From JBBRRP01 sp964609655 (GTDB lineage Bacteria > Myxococcota_A > Polyangia > Polyangiales > Polyangiaceae): 64,000 nt of DNA. A program made the position numbers and the translations under genes. Below, piece by piece: positions 11,770 to 19,860 of this stretch. The notes beneath the pieces are model-generated. The model was not told the origin of the DNA. It searched no databases and saw only the letters and a program-made list of their open reading frames with translations. Every line of letters starts with the position of its first letter. Within the stretch, counting starts at the first letter, position 1. The DNA lies in assembly GCA_964609655.1 (NCBI GenBank), contig CAZSUA010000001.1:39377-103376 (forward strand), read 5' to 3'.

Positions 11770-12573
11770 GTGAAGTTGTGGATAGCGTGTGGATTAGTGT
11801 TCGTTGCCGTCGGGGCTTGTGCGGGTCCAACGACAGCGCCGTGTACCCCGCAAACTTGGAAGGGCATGTGCGTCGCGCGCTCGATCGTGAAGACGAAGGA
11901 GCTGGAATTTCCCGTGCCGATGTCGGTCTTCGAGGTCATTTTTTCACCCCAACCCAATACCGAAACACCCAATTTGACACCACCGGAAGTCCGTTTGGAG
12001 TACCGCGTGCGTGGCATTTACGAAGAGGCCTTGCGTGCGTATCTGAAGACCTACGAAACGGTGCCGTGTAGCGCTACGCCGCCAGCACCCGACTCCTGCG
12101 TTCCGGGTCCGGTTCAAGTGGATGCTCCAGCGTTCGATCCGGCGACCGTGGAGGCCGCTGCACCCGCTGGCCCTTCTGGTTGTGGAAAGATTGACGCCGG
12201 GGAGGTGCAAGCCGAGGGCGTGCCGCTCAACGCTCCTCCTAGCCTGCAAGAGTCGCTGTTGTTCGAGCAAAACCTGGCGACGCCAGCCGCCGAGAGCGTA
12301 AAGCTTCTAGACAAGATGGCAGAAGATCTGAAGGCGGCGCCGAGCATCGATTGTGTGTCCGTGGTCGGTTCAGTGACGCTCGGTGAGCCTCAGGTTTTGG
12401 CCAGCCAACGTGCCCAAGCCGTTCGAGCGGCGTTAGTGGAACGCGGTGTCGAGGCAGGGCGGCTCAATACCCTGAGCGCAAGTGTGGCGATCGCGAACAA
12501 CGGCCAGCGCGCGGAAGTGCCTTCCGAGCGCCGAGTGATCTTGCGCGTGGTCTTGCAGTCCGCCGGAGAGTAG
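11770..12573 (+). CDS. Lipoprotein with OmpA-like C-terminal domain
   Basis: A GTG start at 11770 gives a classical lipoprotein signal (KLWIACGLVFVAVGAC, lipidated Cys17). An upstream TTG at 11734 would spoil the signal and overlap recQ. The 267-residue product has a Pro/Cys-containing middle region with no recognised domain (residues 20-150) and a C-terminal OmpA-like fold: VVGSVTLGEPQVLASQRAQAVRAALVERGV, then SERRVILRVVL. OmpA domains bind peptidoglycan, but the usual TD..G...N.LS..RA motif is degenerate here, so binding is uncertain. It is probably an outer-membrane lipoprotein. It begins a plus-strand operon with the deacetylase (2-nt gap) and the SDR. Confidence 0.75.
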   Translation: MKLWIACGLVFVAVGACAGPTTAPCTPQTWKGMCVARSIVKTKELEFPVPMSVFEVIFSPQPNTETPNLTPPEVRLEYRVRGIYEEALRAYLKTYETVPCSATPPAPDSCVPGPVQVDAPAFDPATVEAAAPAGPSGCGKIDAGEVQAEGVPLNAPPSLQESLLFEQNLATPAAESVKLLDKMAEDLKAAPSIDCVSVVGSVTLGEPQVLASQRAQAVRAALVERGVEAGRLNTLSASVAIANNGQRAEVPSERRVILRVVLQSAGE

Positions 12574-12575
12574 GC

Positions 12576-13511
12576 GTGGGGGGCCTGTGCGCCATCTCGG
12601 TCGATCTGGATGAGATCGCCTGTTATTACGCGATTCACGGGTTATCTGGGGCCAAAAGCGCCCCCAGAGCAGTCTACGACATCGCGCTTGAACGCCTGGC
12701 AAGCTGGGCACGGGAGCTCGGGATCCCTTTGACCCTGTTCGTGGTGGGTCGTGATCTTGAGAACGATCGCAACCAACGCAGGTTATCCGTGTTGCACGCA
12801 GTTGGCTTCGAACTTGCGAATCATTCGCTCGATCATCGTTACGACTTGACACGCCTTTCCCACGCGAAGATGCGCGAGCAGGTCAAAGGGGGGATGGAGC
12901 GGCTTCAGGAAATACTCGGCCCCATTAACGTTGGGTTTCGGGCCCCAGGTTACCTCGTGAACGATGCGCTCCTGCAAGTCGTCCACGAGTCAGGCGCGCT
13001 CTATGATTCCTCGGTTTTTCCCTGCCCTGCTTATTATGTTGCCAAGGCGCTCGTGATCGGCGTTCAGCGCTTGCAGGGCCGCCACTCCTTTTCGCTCGTG
13101 GATTCTCCGCGGGTGCTGACAGCGCTCACACGTCCGTATCGAATCGGGTTTCCGTATTTTCAGCGCGGGGAGGGGCTTTGGGAAGTACCGATTCAGGTGA
13201 CACCTGGTCTGCGCTTGCCTTTCATTGGGACCGCGCTCACGACGCTGGGCGAGCATGGCGCTCGCCTGTACACACGGCTCTTGAGGCAGGAAGCGTGGGT
13301 GAACCTCGAGCTGCACGGTATTGATTTTCTCGATGAAACCGACGATTTGCAGGCGCTGGCTGTACACCAGCCCGACCTGCGCGTGGCTTGGCTGAAGAAG
13401 CGTGCTCGGCTCACGGCGGTGGTGAACGAGTTGAAAAAATCGGGGCGCAACTTCGTCTGCCTTAAAGAGGCTGTTCTCCGTTTTGGGAGCGCGCCGAGTT
13501 TGCTAGGGTGA
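12576..13511 (+). CDS. Polysaccharide deacetylase (NodB homology domain)
   Basis: The 311-residue protein starts at a GTG with a GGAGAG ribosome site just upstream. It carries the carbohydrate esterase 4 signature motifs: motif 1 SVDLDE (residues 8-13, with the base and metal-ligand aspartates), motif 2 NHSLDH (82-87, metal-binding His83 and His87), motif 3 RAPGY (122-126) and a late motif LELHGIDFLD. Such enzymes remove N-acetyl groups from surface polysaccharide, peptidoglycan or exopolysaccharide precursors. It lacks a signal peptide, so it may act at the cytoplasmic face on lipid-linked intermediates, as in O-antigen or EPS clusters. Operon partners are an OmpA-like lipoprotein and an SDR. 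Confidence 0.9.
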   Translation: MGGLCAISVDLDEIACYYAIHGLSGAKSAPRAVYDIALERLASWARELGIPLTLFVVGRDLENDRNQRRLSVLHAVGFELANHSLDHRYDLTRLSHAKMREQVKGGMERLQEILGPINVGFRAPGYLVNDALLQVVHESGALYDSSVFPCPAYYVAKALVIGVQRLQGRHSFSLVDSPRVLTALTRPYRIGFPYFQRGEGLWEVPIQVTPGLRLPFIGTALTTLGEHGARLYTRLLRQEAWVNLELHGIDFLDETDDLQALAVHQPDLRVAWLKKRARLTAVVNELKKSGRNFVCLKEAVLRFGSAPSLLG

Positions 13512-13515
13512 AGCA

Positions 13516-14586
13516 GTGACGCCAAATGCAATTCGAACCATCTGCGTAACGGGCGCGTCAGGTTATATTGGCTCACATGTCGTTAGCCGGCTTTTGGGTG
13601 AGGGGCAGCGTGTGATCGGAGCCGTTCGTGAGCCCGAAAATTCGGCTAAGATGGCACATCTCCGTGCGCTGCCTGGCGCGGAACGCCTCACGCTGCTGAA
13701 GGCCGATGTGCTGGACGAAACGGTGTGGGATACCGTGCTCGCTGAGGTAGACAGTGTGATCCACTGCGTGGCGGTGGTAAGCTTTGCCGCTCGAAATCCC
13801 CAGAAAGAGATTGTCGATGTTGCGGTGAAGGGGACCGAGAACGTCCTCAGTGCAGCAGCCCGTTCGTTCCGGACCCAGAGCGTTGTGCACCTCTCCTCGA
13901 TTGCGGCCATGGTGAGCTATCAAGCCGACCAGGATTATCAGTTTTCCTCCAAAGACTGGTGCAACGATGCCACGCTTGCTACGAATCCTTACGGTCTCGC
14001 AAAAACTCTTTCAGAGCAGGTGGCGCACGAAATTCAGGCGAAAAGCGGCTCAGATCCGACGCTTTCTCCGTTCCAATTGGCGGTGGTAGCACCGGGCTAT
14101 GTGCTCGGGCCGTTGCTCGCGAAGGAACATGCGGGTTCGAGTCCCGCGATTGTCCGTGACATGTTGAATCGGGCTTATCCCGGTTGCCCGGATCTCAACT
14201 TCAATGTGGTGGATGTGCGGGATGTGGCGCGGGCGTGTGTGCGCTTGTCCGAAACACCTGTGAACGGACAGCGGCTGGTCATGGTGAACGGACGGCTGTG
14301 GTGGCGCGAGATGGCTGCGACGCTGGCTCGGCTATTCCCAGCGGCGAAGGTGGTGACACGTGGCCTACCGCGCTGGCTTCTTTACGCGAATGCCTTGTTC
14401 CAAAAGCGCGTGAGCCTAACATTCCTCAAGCAAAATCTCGGGCGCGAGCTGCTGATCCTGGAGAGCGCGCAACAAGCACTGGGCCTTCGGTATATTCCGC
14501 TTGAGGAAACACTGCAGGCTACCGCCAATAGCTTGTTTGAGGTGGGAGTGCTGGGTAAGGCGGCCGCTATTCTGAAAAAGGCATGA
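13516..14586 (+). CDS. NAD(P)-dependent epimerase/reductase, extended SDR family
   Basis: The 356-residue protein has the extended-SDR glycine motif TGASGYIGSH near residue 12, the catalytic Ser in HLSSIAA and the YxxxK motif in NPYGLAKTLSEQ. The order and spacing resemble dihydroflavonol-4-reductase/3-beta-HSD-like reductases rather than UDP-glucose epimerases; the substrate may be a sugar, a lipid-linked ketone or an aldehyde. The start is a GTG at 13516, 4 nt after the deacetylase stop, with an AGGG upstream. Its stop overlaps the start of a broken acyltransferase by 4 nt, which suggests this was once a four-gene envelope-polysaccharide operon. Confidence 0.88.
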   Translation: MTPNAIRTICVTGASGYIGSHVVSRLLGEGQRVIGAVREPENSAKMAHLRALPGAERLTLLKADVLDETVWDTVLAEVDSVIHCVAVVSFAARNPQKEIVDVAVKGTENVLSAAARSFRTQSVVHLSSIAAMVSYQADQDYQFSSKDWCNDATLATNPYGLAKTLSEQVAHEIQAKSGSDPTLSPFQLAVVAPGYVLGPLLAKEHAGSSPAIVRDMLNRAYPGCPDLNFNVVDVRDVARACVRLSETPVNGQRLVMVNGRLWWREMAATLARLFPAAKVVTRGLPRWLLYANALFQKRVSLTFLKQNLGRELLILESAQQALGLRYIPLEETLQATANSLFEVGVLGKAAAILKKA

Positions 14587-15019
14587 CAGGGCCTGACACA
14601 CACCACGCCTCGTTCCTCCGAACTGAGCGCTTCAAAGGCTTGGATGGTTTGCGCTGCCTGGCAATTTTGCCGGTGATCGCTCACCACGCTACGCCGCGGC
14701 CGCAGCCTGGGATCTTGGGAAAGGGTGCCGTGGGCGTGACGTGAGGCGCGCGTTGCGTATCTTCCCGCTCTATTACGGAGTGCTCGGCGCCTACTTGGGC
14801 CGCCCGATTTACCTGAAGGCGTACGATCGAAAGACCCTCCTTGCTGTCATTCGTTTCTACGACACCGAAGAAGGAAAGAATGTGATCGCAGGGCTACCCC
14901 ATGTCATGTCGGAAGCCATGGCGGTGGGCCAAAAATGGGGCAGAGAGCTTGCGGATAAGTCGCTTGCTGCCAGCCGGCCCCCCGAGAATCCTGCAGCTCC
15001 CCCGAGTGCCCAACCTTAA
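14583..15019 (+). pseudogene. Acyltransferase-3 remnant joined to a DUF2059 C-terminus
   Basis: An ATG at 14583 (overlapping the SDR stop) opens a frame containing RFKGLDGLRCLAILPVIAHH, the start of an OafA/YrhL-type membrane acyltransferase, but it stops at a TGA at 14742-14744 after GKGAVGVT. In another frame the sequence resumes with RRALRIFPLYYGVLGAYL, a later part of the same family, so about 35-40 codons are missing at the junction. It then changes into LLAVIRFYDTEEGKNVIAGLP and SEAMAVGQKWG, which resemble the end of a DUF2059 protein. The fragment ends in the 40-bp repeat at 15009-15048. This is a double-deletion wreck and unlikely to be functional. Confidence 0.8.
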
Positions 15020-15048
15020 CGCCCTTCGCCGTCCTCTTTGCGACGGCC
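15009..15048. repeat. 40-bp direct repeat, copy 1
   Basis: Bases 15009-15048 match 17317-17356 at 37 of 40 positions (29 identical in a row, three mismatches, eight identical). The second copy is the 3' end of the Spy-like gene. On the minus strand both copies encode the same ending (EDGEGR and a stop). Here, upstream codons (VAKMLAQTG) still resemble VAKILKPNE of that gene, so this is the tail of a deleted paralogue. Confidence 0.75.
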
Positions 15049-15133
15049 GTGCCCGCTTAAGACCGGCCCAGTTTGGGCAAGCATTTTCGCCACGCCCGTG
15101 GCTTTGGGGCTCACTTGAGTTGGGCTGACGCGA

Positions 15134-15856
15134 TCAAGTGCTTGGGCCAAAAGCTGCGACCGCACCGAGCCCCTGTTGGTTGTCCAAACGCGGAATTGCA
15201 CGGCGTGAAGGATCTTCCCAACAAGCGGCGACGAGGCCAGGCCAGTGCCTGAGCAAGAGTGCCAGTCGCGTTTCGTGGTTGCCCCCCGTGAGCGCTGCGC
15301 GATGCGGTGAGACCATGCGAAACCAAAGCCGCAAAAACGGATCCTCGATGCGATACAGACTGCGTTTGGAATTTCGAGGAGCCTCACCAAACGGTGTTTC
15401 GCGAAGCACGAGGCCGAGCCGACCCAGGCGATCGAAGGCGCGACCCAAGGAAGTCGCAGGCTTGCCAATGCGTCCCGCGATTTCGGAAACTCGGTGCGCG
15501 CCCATGCCAATGGCATCGAGAATAGGCTTGAGCTCTGCCGCAGGCGGTTGTTCCTCTAAGAGGAGTCGCGTGGGCTCCGAGTGGAGCGGGCCTTGTGGAG
15601 CGAGCACCAGCTCCACCAGGTTTTCTCGGGTGTTTCGACCGAGCGCTTCGGCGAGTTCCCAATAGCGCGGAATACCTCCCCACGCCGTGAAGAACTCGAC
15701 TGCCCGCACCGGATCTTCGATGCCCAGGAGTCGTACTGCTTCGAACGGGAGTGGGGCGCGCGTTGACTGCGAGAACAAGCCGTCTGCATAATGTTCGCGT
15801 CCCCAGGGGACCGCTTCGAATTGCACGACGAATTGAGTGGCACGCAGTATGCTTCC
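15134..15856 (-). pseudogene. DUF234-type ATPase, C-terminal remnant
   Basis: Only the C-terminal part of an AAA-type ATPase with a DUF234 domain is present. Visible are RAVEFFTAWGGIPRYWELAE (end of the ATPase module), then IGMGAHRVSEIAGRIGKPAT and LVLRETPFGEAPRN, then SLYRIEDPFLRLWFRMVSPH, which is the DUF234 nuclease-like region. The N-terminal 150 or so residues including the P-loop are missing; that DNA is occupied by the esterase gene on the other strand. The 3' end also loses homology after WEDPSRRAIPRL. Intact relatives are about 450 residues. The frame remains open further upstream to 16231 but that part does not look coding. Confidence 0.7.
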
Positions 15857-15867
15857 ACTAAGCGAAT

Positions 15868-16653
15868 ATGCTTGTTTTACCCGTGCTTCGCCTCGTCCTT
15901 GCCCTGTGCGCAGTGGCTTTTTGTGGTTGCTCGTCGCTGACACCCGCCGAAGGGGCGCGGGACTTTCCGGGCCCATCCACGGAAACGGGTTTTCCTCCGG
16001 CGTTTTCAGCTCTCGAGGTACCTGGATTTGCGCCGGCAGTATTCTATTCGCCCCGAGGAACGGGCGTGCATCCGCTGGTGGTTGCGAGTCACGGAGCGGG
16101 AGGAAATCCGGAAGGCGAATGCGAGTACTGGAGGAAGTTAACTGGTGGGCGCGCATTTCTGCTCTGCTTGCGCGGCACTCCCCTTGATGTGCGCTATCCG
16201 TCTGCGTACTACTACCGAGATCATTTCGCACTGGGGCGAGAGCTTAAGGCGGCAATCAGTGCTGTGCGACGACAGCACGGTGCGCGCTTTGCCAAAGGAG
16301 CCGGCCTTTATGCTGGATTTTCTCAAGGTGCCATCATGGCTGTGGGGATGATCCCCGAGTTCGGTGCCGAGCTGCCGCATTTGGTCCTCATCGAGGGCGG
16401 GTATGAGTACTGGAGCGTGCCCCATGCCCGCAAGTACGCGAAGGCGGGCGGCAAACGCGTGCTCATCGCCTGTGGGACGGACGGGTGCGCTCGGAAAGCT
16501 CGGAAGGCGGCGGAGTGGCTGCGCCAAGCAGGCCTCGAAGCTCACGTCGCCTACGCGCCCGGGGCAGGGCACACTCCGGGGGGAGCCGTGATGGGCGAAG
16601 TTTCGGCAGCGCTGCCGTGGGTATTGGCTGATAGCGACGCGTGGAGGCGGTAG
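15868..16653 (+). CDS. Alpha/beta-hydrolase (esterase-like) lipoprotein
   Basis: The 261-residue protein begins with a lipoprotein signal (LVLALCAVAFCGCSS, lipobox FCGC). The mature part has an alpha/beta-hydrolase pattern: HPLVVASHGAGGNPEGECEY (oxyanion loop), GLYAGFSQGAIMAVGMIPEF (nucleophile elbow GFSQGA), and a late His in APGAGHTPGG. It resembles dienelactone hydrolase or phospholipase/carboxylesterase-type enzymes, and is probably anchored in the periplasm or outer membrane. Two cysteines in IACGTDGCARKA may form a disulfide. It stands alone between gene fragments, has no operon partner, and its substrate is not deducible. Confidence 0.82.
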   Translation: MLVLPVLRLVLALCAVAFCGCSSLTPAEGARDFPGPSTETGFPPAFSALEVPGFAPAVFYSPRGTGVHPLVVASHGAGGNPEGECEYWRKLTGGRAFLLCLRGTPLDVRYPSAYYYRDHFALGRELKAAISAVRRQHGARFAKGAGLYAGFSQGAIMAVGMIPEFGAELPHLVLIEGGYEYWSVPHARKYAKAGGKRVLIACGTDGCARKARKAAEWLRQAGLEAHVAYAPGAGHTPGGAVMGEVSAALPWVLADSDAWRR

Positions 16654-16703
16654 GGCGCGATCGCTCCGGCCGCTGCTGTCGGATGTGCGGTGAATTTCGT
16701 CAC

Positions 16704-17267
16704 TCATTCCGAGAGCCAAAGCGCGGAAAGCTCCAGCTCCACTTCGGCAAACGGTTCGGCGCGCACGAACGCGTCATTACCGTAGCTCTGAAGCAACACC
16801 CAGTTACCCTCTCCTCGACGATAGACCTCAAGAGTGCGAGCCCTTGGATCGACTAGCCATACATGGTTCACGCCTTCGCGCAGGTAAATTGGCATCTTCT
16901 GGACTCGGTCCACCCGTGCAGTCGAAGGCGAAAGCACTTCGCAGATCCAATCGGGGGCAAGATCAAAACCGCTCGCATCCGGCACTTCCGGCATGCGCTC
17001 TCGTCTCCAACCCGCGAGGTCCGGAACCAAGACGTCGGGCCGCAGGTGAAGCTCGGGTTCGTAGAGGATGACCCAACCTCCGGGGCCGCCGCGCCCGCGT
17101 TGAAATGGCGAGCCCAAATCCATTCCGAGCACTGATGCGGCCTTGGCGTGTGGCCCGGCCGGACGCGGACTAACGACGAGCGAACCTTGGATCAACTCTC
17201 CGACCACGTTGTCCGGGAGGGCTCGAACATCCTCGTAAGTGGCGACTTTCGGCGCTGCGGAGACCAT
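16704..17267 (-). CDS. Uma2 family (DUF820) endonuclease-like protein
   Basis: Start at an ATG at 17267 (MVSAAPKVATYEDVRALPD) gives 187 residues, the normal family size; upstream codons to 17321 look non-coding. The PD-(D/E)XK-like pattern is seen in HLRPDVLVPDLAGWRRERMP and DWICEVLSPSTARVDRVQK, followed by VNHVWLVDPRARTLEVY. Uma2 proteins are common in cyanobacteria and myxobacteria, often in many copies; they have a restriction-endonuclease-like fold but no settled function. It is a lone gene in an accessory region with toxin-antitoxin genes and pseudogenes. Confidence 0.88.
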   Translation of the reverse strand: MVSAAPKVATYEDVRALPDNVVGELIQGSLVVSPRPAGPHAKAASVLGMDLGSPFQRGRGGPGGWVILYEPELHLRPDVLVPDLAGWRRERMPEVPDASGFDLAPDWICEVLSPSTARVDRVQKMPIYLREGVNHVWLVDPRARTLEVYRRGEGNWVLLQSYGNDAFVRAEPFAEVELELSALWLSE

Positions 17268-17316
17268 GGGCTCAATATACCGCCAATTGGTGCGCGGAGC
17301 ACCTTTCCCCCAACTT

Positions 17317-17356
17317 CCCAACCTTAACGCCCTTCGCCGTCCTCTCCACGACGGCC
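17317..17356. repeat. 40-bp direct repeat, copy 2
   Basis: This matches 15009-15048 at 37 of 40 positions. It covers the last codons and stop of the Spy-like gene at 17324, showing the direction of the original homology. It is probably the source or paralogue of the truncated copy 2.3 kb away. Confidence 0.75.
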
Positions 17357-17788
17357 ACGCTGCTCGCCCCAGCCCCGAGCCAATAGCACTTTAGCAAGCT
17401 CATTCGGCTTCAGGATCTTGGCGACGACGTTGAGCTCTTTCTCGTGCATGCCTGCAAGGCTGCGTTCCAGATTTCTGAGATCGGTGATGAGCGGAGAATA
17501 GGCAGCGTCATCTTTGCTTCCAGCCGCCATGAGCTTGCGCAACGCCTGGCGTTTTTCCATGAGCTTGCCCTGAAGCTTGATGCGTTCCTTATCGAGCGGT
17601 CGGGTAGCATCTAGAACGTGCTTCGCACGGTCCCCCGTGATGCCGGCTTCCTCGAGTGCGTGCCCGCGCCGTTCCTGAATGCGAGTGAGGCGTTCAGCGC
17701 CGTTGCCACCCTCCTTGTCCTTCTTTTTGTCCTTGTCTTCCTTCTTCCCCTCGGCCGCGATGCCTTGGCCTGCTCCAGGCTTGGCCAC
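17324..17788 (-). CDS. Spy/CpxP-like periplasmic protein, signal peptide probably frameshifted
   Basis: The recognisable frame starts at a GTG at 17788 and gives 154 residues: a Lys/Glu-rich spacer (18-30) and a long amphipathic helical region (LTRIQERRGHALEEAGIT ... LQGKLMEKRQALRKLM ... NLERSLAGMHEKEL), like Spy/CpxP or heavy-metal-sensor proteins that act as periplasmic chaperones. Codons just upstream in frame read LTVLLLGSASLITPEAVAKP, a good signal-peptide core, but end at a TAG at 17849-17851 with no start codon. An ATG at 17862 in the neighbouring frame (MSENRLQTN) would restore a full signal peptide if one C were added near 17838. So either the gene is inactivated or the read has an error. 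Confidence 0.6.
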   Translation of the reverse strand: MAKPGAGQGIAAEGKKEDKDKKKDKEGGNGAERLTRIQERRGHALEEAGITGDRAKHVLDATRPLDKERIKLQGKLMEKRQALRKLMAAGSKDDAAYSPLITDLRNLERSLAGMHEKELNVVAKILKPNELAKVLLARGWGEQRGRRGEDGEGR

Positions 17789-17920
17789 TGCTTCAGGGGT
17801 GATCAGGCTGGCGCTGCCCAGAAGGAGGACGGTCAGTTGGTTTGGAGCCTATTCTCCGACATGACGGCGCGCTCAAATCATCCCCTGGCGGGCCTGAGTA
17901 TACCGGTTCTACTCAGCAGA

Positions 17921-18181
17921 ATGAAGACGGCAATCTCGCTTCCGGATGATCTTTTTCTCGCGGTGGATGCCAAGGCCCGAGCTCTCAAGATGTCACGCAG
18001 TGGTCTCTTGGCCCTGGCTGCCCGCGAGTTCATCGAGAGGCAAGAATCTGCAAGCGACGCGACGGAAGCTTGGAATCGCGTGATCGCTCGTTCTGGACAG
18101 CCAGGAGAGGAACCCGCGGCGGTCGCATTTCGAGCGAAGACCAAACGCGTCGTCAGGGAATCGTGGCACAGACGTCGCTGA
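17921..18181 (+). CDS. MazE/RHH-type antitoxin
   Basis: The 86-residue protein (MKTAISLPDDLFLAVDAKAR) has the ribbon-helix-helix start seen in many antitoxins, with SRSGLLALAAREFIERQ as the second helix, and an acidic/disordered tail that normally wraps the toxin. I start at the ATG at 17921; an in-frame extension upstream is not antitoxin-like. The toxin gene overlaps by 19 nt in another frame, the usual antitoxin-first order. RHH antitoxins repress their own operon, so an operator just upstream is expected, but I could not pick out a palindrome. Confidence 0.85.
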   Translation: MKTAISLPDDLFLAVDAKARALKMSRSGLLALAAREFIERQESASDATEAWNRVIARSGQPGEEPAAVAFRAKTKRVVRESWHRRR

Positions 18182-18525
18182 TCAAGCGAGGTCAAGTCTG
18201 GTGGGTTGATTTCGGGGAGCCGCGCGGCTCTGAATCGGCCGACCGCCACCCGGCGCTTGTAATGCAGCGCGACGAGATCAATCGCAGCAATCTTGCTACC
18301 GTTGTTGTCTGCGTGCTCACGAGCAACCAGGCGCTCGCAAGAGCGCCTGGCAATACGCTCCTTCCCAAGCGTGAGACGGGCCTGCCCCAGGATTCGGTTG
18401 CCAATGCTTCCCAGATAGCAACGGTCAACAAGGCAGATTTGGTCGAACTCGCAGGCACGGTGCCTGTGGGTTTGATGCGCACCATCAGCGACGGATTACG
18501 GTGGTTTTTGGCAATCTCGGAGTGA
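18163..18525 (+). CDS. MazF/PemK-type endoribonuclease toxin
   Basis: A GTG at 18163, preceded by AGGGA, gives 120 residues. The family start is clear (LIKRGQVWWVDFGEPRGSES), with the conserved PALVMQRDEIN strand, the LTSN motif and a C-terminal VGLMRTISDGLRWFL helix. MazF toxins cleave single-stranded RNA at short motifs and arrest growth. The catalytic Arg/Ser positions around GSESADRHPALV are intact, so the toxin is probably active and held by the upstream antitoxin. Confidence 0.92.
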   Translation: MAQTSLIKRGQVWWVDFGEPRGSESADRHPALVMQRDEINRSNLATVVVCVLTSNQALARAPGNTLLPKRETGLPQDSVANASQIATVNKADLVELAGTVPVGLMRTISDGLRWFLAISE

Positions 18526-18597
18526 GCGGTGCCCATCGGCGCATGAACCTGATGATTTGATTGCATTGGCTCAGCGGCAGCTTCGCCGAAGCCAGCA

Positions 18598-19839
18598 TTA
18601 CTCCCAGAGTGTCCGAAGGGGCACGGCATGCAAACGGTCCCCAAAGCTCGCGCTCGTCTCGCCATCATAGAGCACGACCCCACGCACAAAACGCTGACCT
18701 ACCGCTTCCCTGAGTTTGCGAAGACCACGGAAGTCTGCTGCCGTCACGGTGGCGGACGCTTTGACTTCCACGCCTGAAAGCTCGCGCGCTCCCTTTTCAA
18801 TGACGACATCCACCTCAGCGCCGTCCTTATCACGGTAGTGAGAGAACGTTAGCTGGTCGTCATGCCAACTTCCCTGTCGCCTCAATTCCTGAAACACGAA
18901 GGTTTTAAGTAATTGTCCGAGCAGCGGCCGATCGCGAGCCAGCGCTTCCGCATCCACGCCAAGCTCCGCGCACGCGAGCCCGGTGTCGGCGACGTGGATC
19001 TTTGGAGTTTTAATGAGCCGACTCAGTCGATTGCTGTGCCAGGGCGGCACGGTCTCGATGACGAACACCCGCTCAAGCAAAGTGACATAATCTCGAAGCG
19101 TTGGGCGGCTTAGCTGAAGCGGCGAAGCGAGATCGGTCACGTTCAAGAGCCGAGCCGTTTGAGCGGCAACCAGCGCTAAGAGGCGGGGAAGCCTATCGAG
19201 CGAGCTGATGCGCGCCAGATCCCGTACATCGCGCTGAACCAATGCTTCCAGATAATCCCGGTACCAGGCTACCCGGCGCCGACCTTTGGGCCTGGCGAGC
19301 GCTGCAGGATAACCCCCAGCCACGATCCGCTCATAAAGCTGTCGGCCGAGGCGCTCGACTTGGTGCGTTCTAAAACCGCCCCCAAACAGGTTGTCGAGAA
19401 ACCTGGGTGGGCGCTCTGCCAGTTCACACTGGGCCAGTGGATGCAGTCGCAGGATTTGCATGCGGCCTGCCAAGGAATCCGCAAGCTTCGGTACGAGCAG
19501 TACGTTCGCCGAGCCCGTGAGAATGAAGCGTCCGGGATCGCGCTTGCGATCGATCGCCGTCTTGAGAGCCGTGAACAGCCGCGGTACGCGCTGCACTTCA
19601 TCCAAGATCACGCGATCCGACAGATCGGATACGAAGCCCACAGGATCAGCCTCTGCAGCTTCTCTCGCCACGTCGTCGTCAAAGGTGACGTAGGTGTACG
19701 CCATCTGCTCGCCCACCAGTCGGGCAAGCGTGGTCTTGCCGCACTGGCGCGGTCCGTGGATCAGCACCACGGGCGAGTCGAGCAACGCTTCCCTCAGGCG
19801 TGGCTCAGCGAAGCGGGGATAGAGAGCGGCCTCGGGCAC
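18598..19839 (-). CDS. AAA_14/DUF4143 ATPase
   Basis: The 413-residue protein starts at a GTG. The N-terminal AAA_14 domain has Walker A (GPRQCGKT, 29-36), Walker B (VILDEVQR, DEVQ at 80-83) and a sensor-like ILTGSANVLL. The C-terminal DUF4143 region has a PD-(D/E)XK-like core (KDGAEVDVVIEKG and GVEVKAS). Full length for the family. These proteins are abundant in archaea and bacteria with many accessory genes; no function is established, although a nuclease-type role has been proposed from the fold. It is convergent with the MazF gene, 73 nt away. Two 23-bp direct repeats lie immediately upstream of its start. Confidence 0.9.
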   Translation of the reverse strand: MPEAALYPRFAEPRLREALLDSPVVLIHGPRQCGKTTLARLVGEQMAYTYVTFDDDVAREAAEADPVGFVSDLSDRVILDEVQRVPRLFTALKTAIDRKRDPGRFILTGSANVLLVPKLADSLAGRMQILRLHPLAQCELAERPPRFLDNLFGGGFRTHQVERLGRQLYERIVAGGYPAALARPKGRRRVAWYRDYLEALVQRDVRDLARISSLDRLPRLLALVAAQTARLLNVTDLASPLQLSRPTLRDYVTLLERVFVIETVPPWHSNRLSRLIKTPKIHVADTGLACAELGVDAEALARDRPLLGQLLKTFVFQELRRQGSWHDDQLTFSHYRDKDGAEVDVVIEKGARELSGVEVKASATVTAADFRGLRKLREAVGQRFVRGVVLYDGETSASFGDRLHAVPLRTLWE

Positions 19840-19860
19840 CGTCCAATCGTAACCCTACGC

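Noticed and set aside
15857..16231. Upstream part of the DUF234 minus-strand frame
   Set aside because: It lies opposite the esterase lipoprotein, which has a signal peptide and catalytic motif; the minus frame there has no ATPase sequence.
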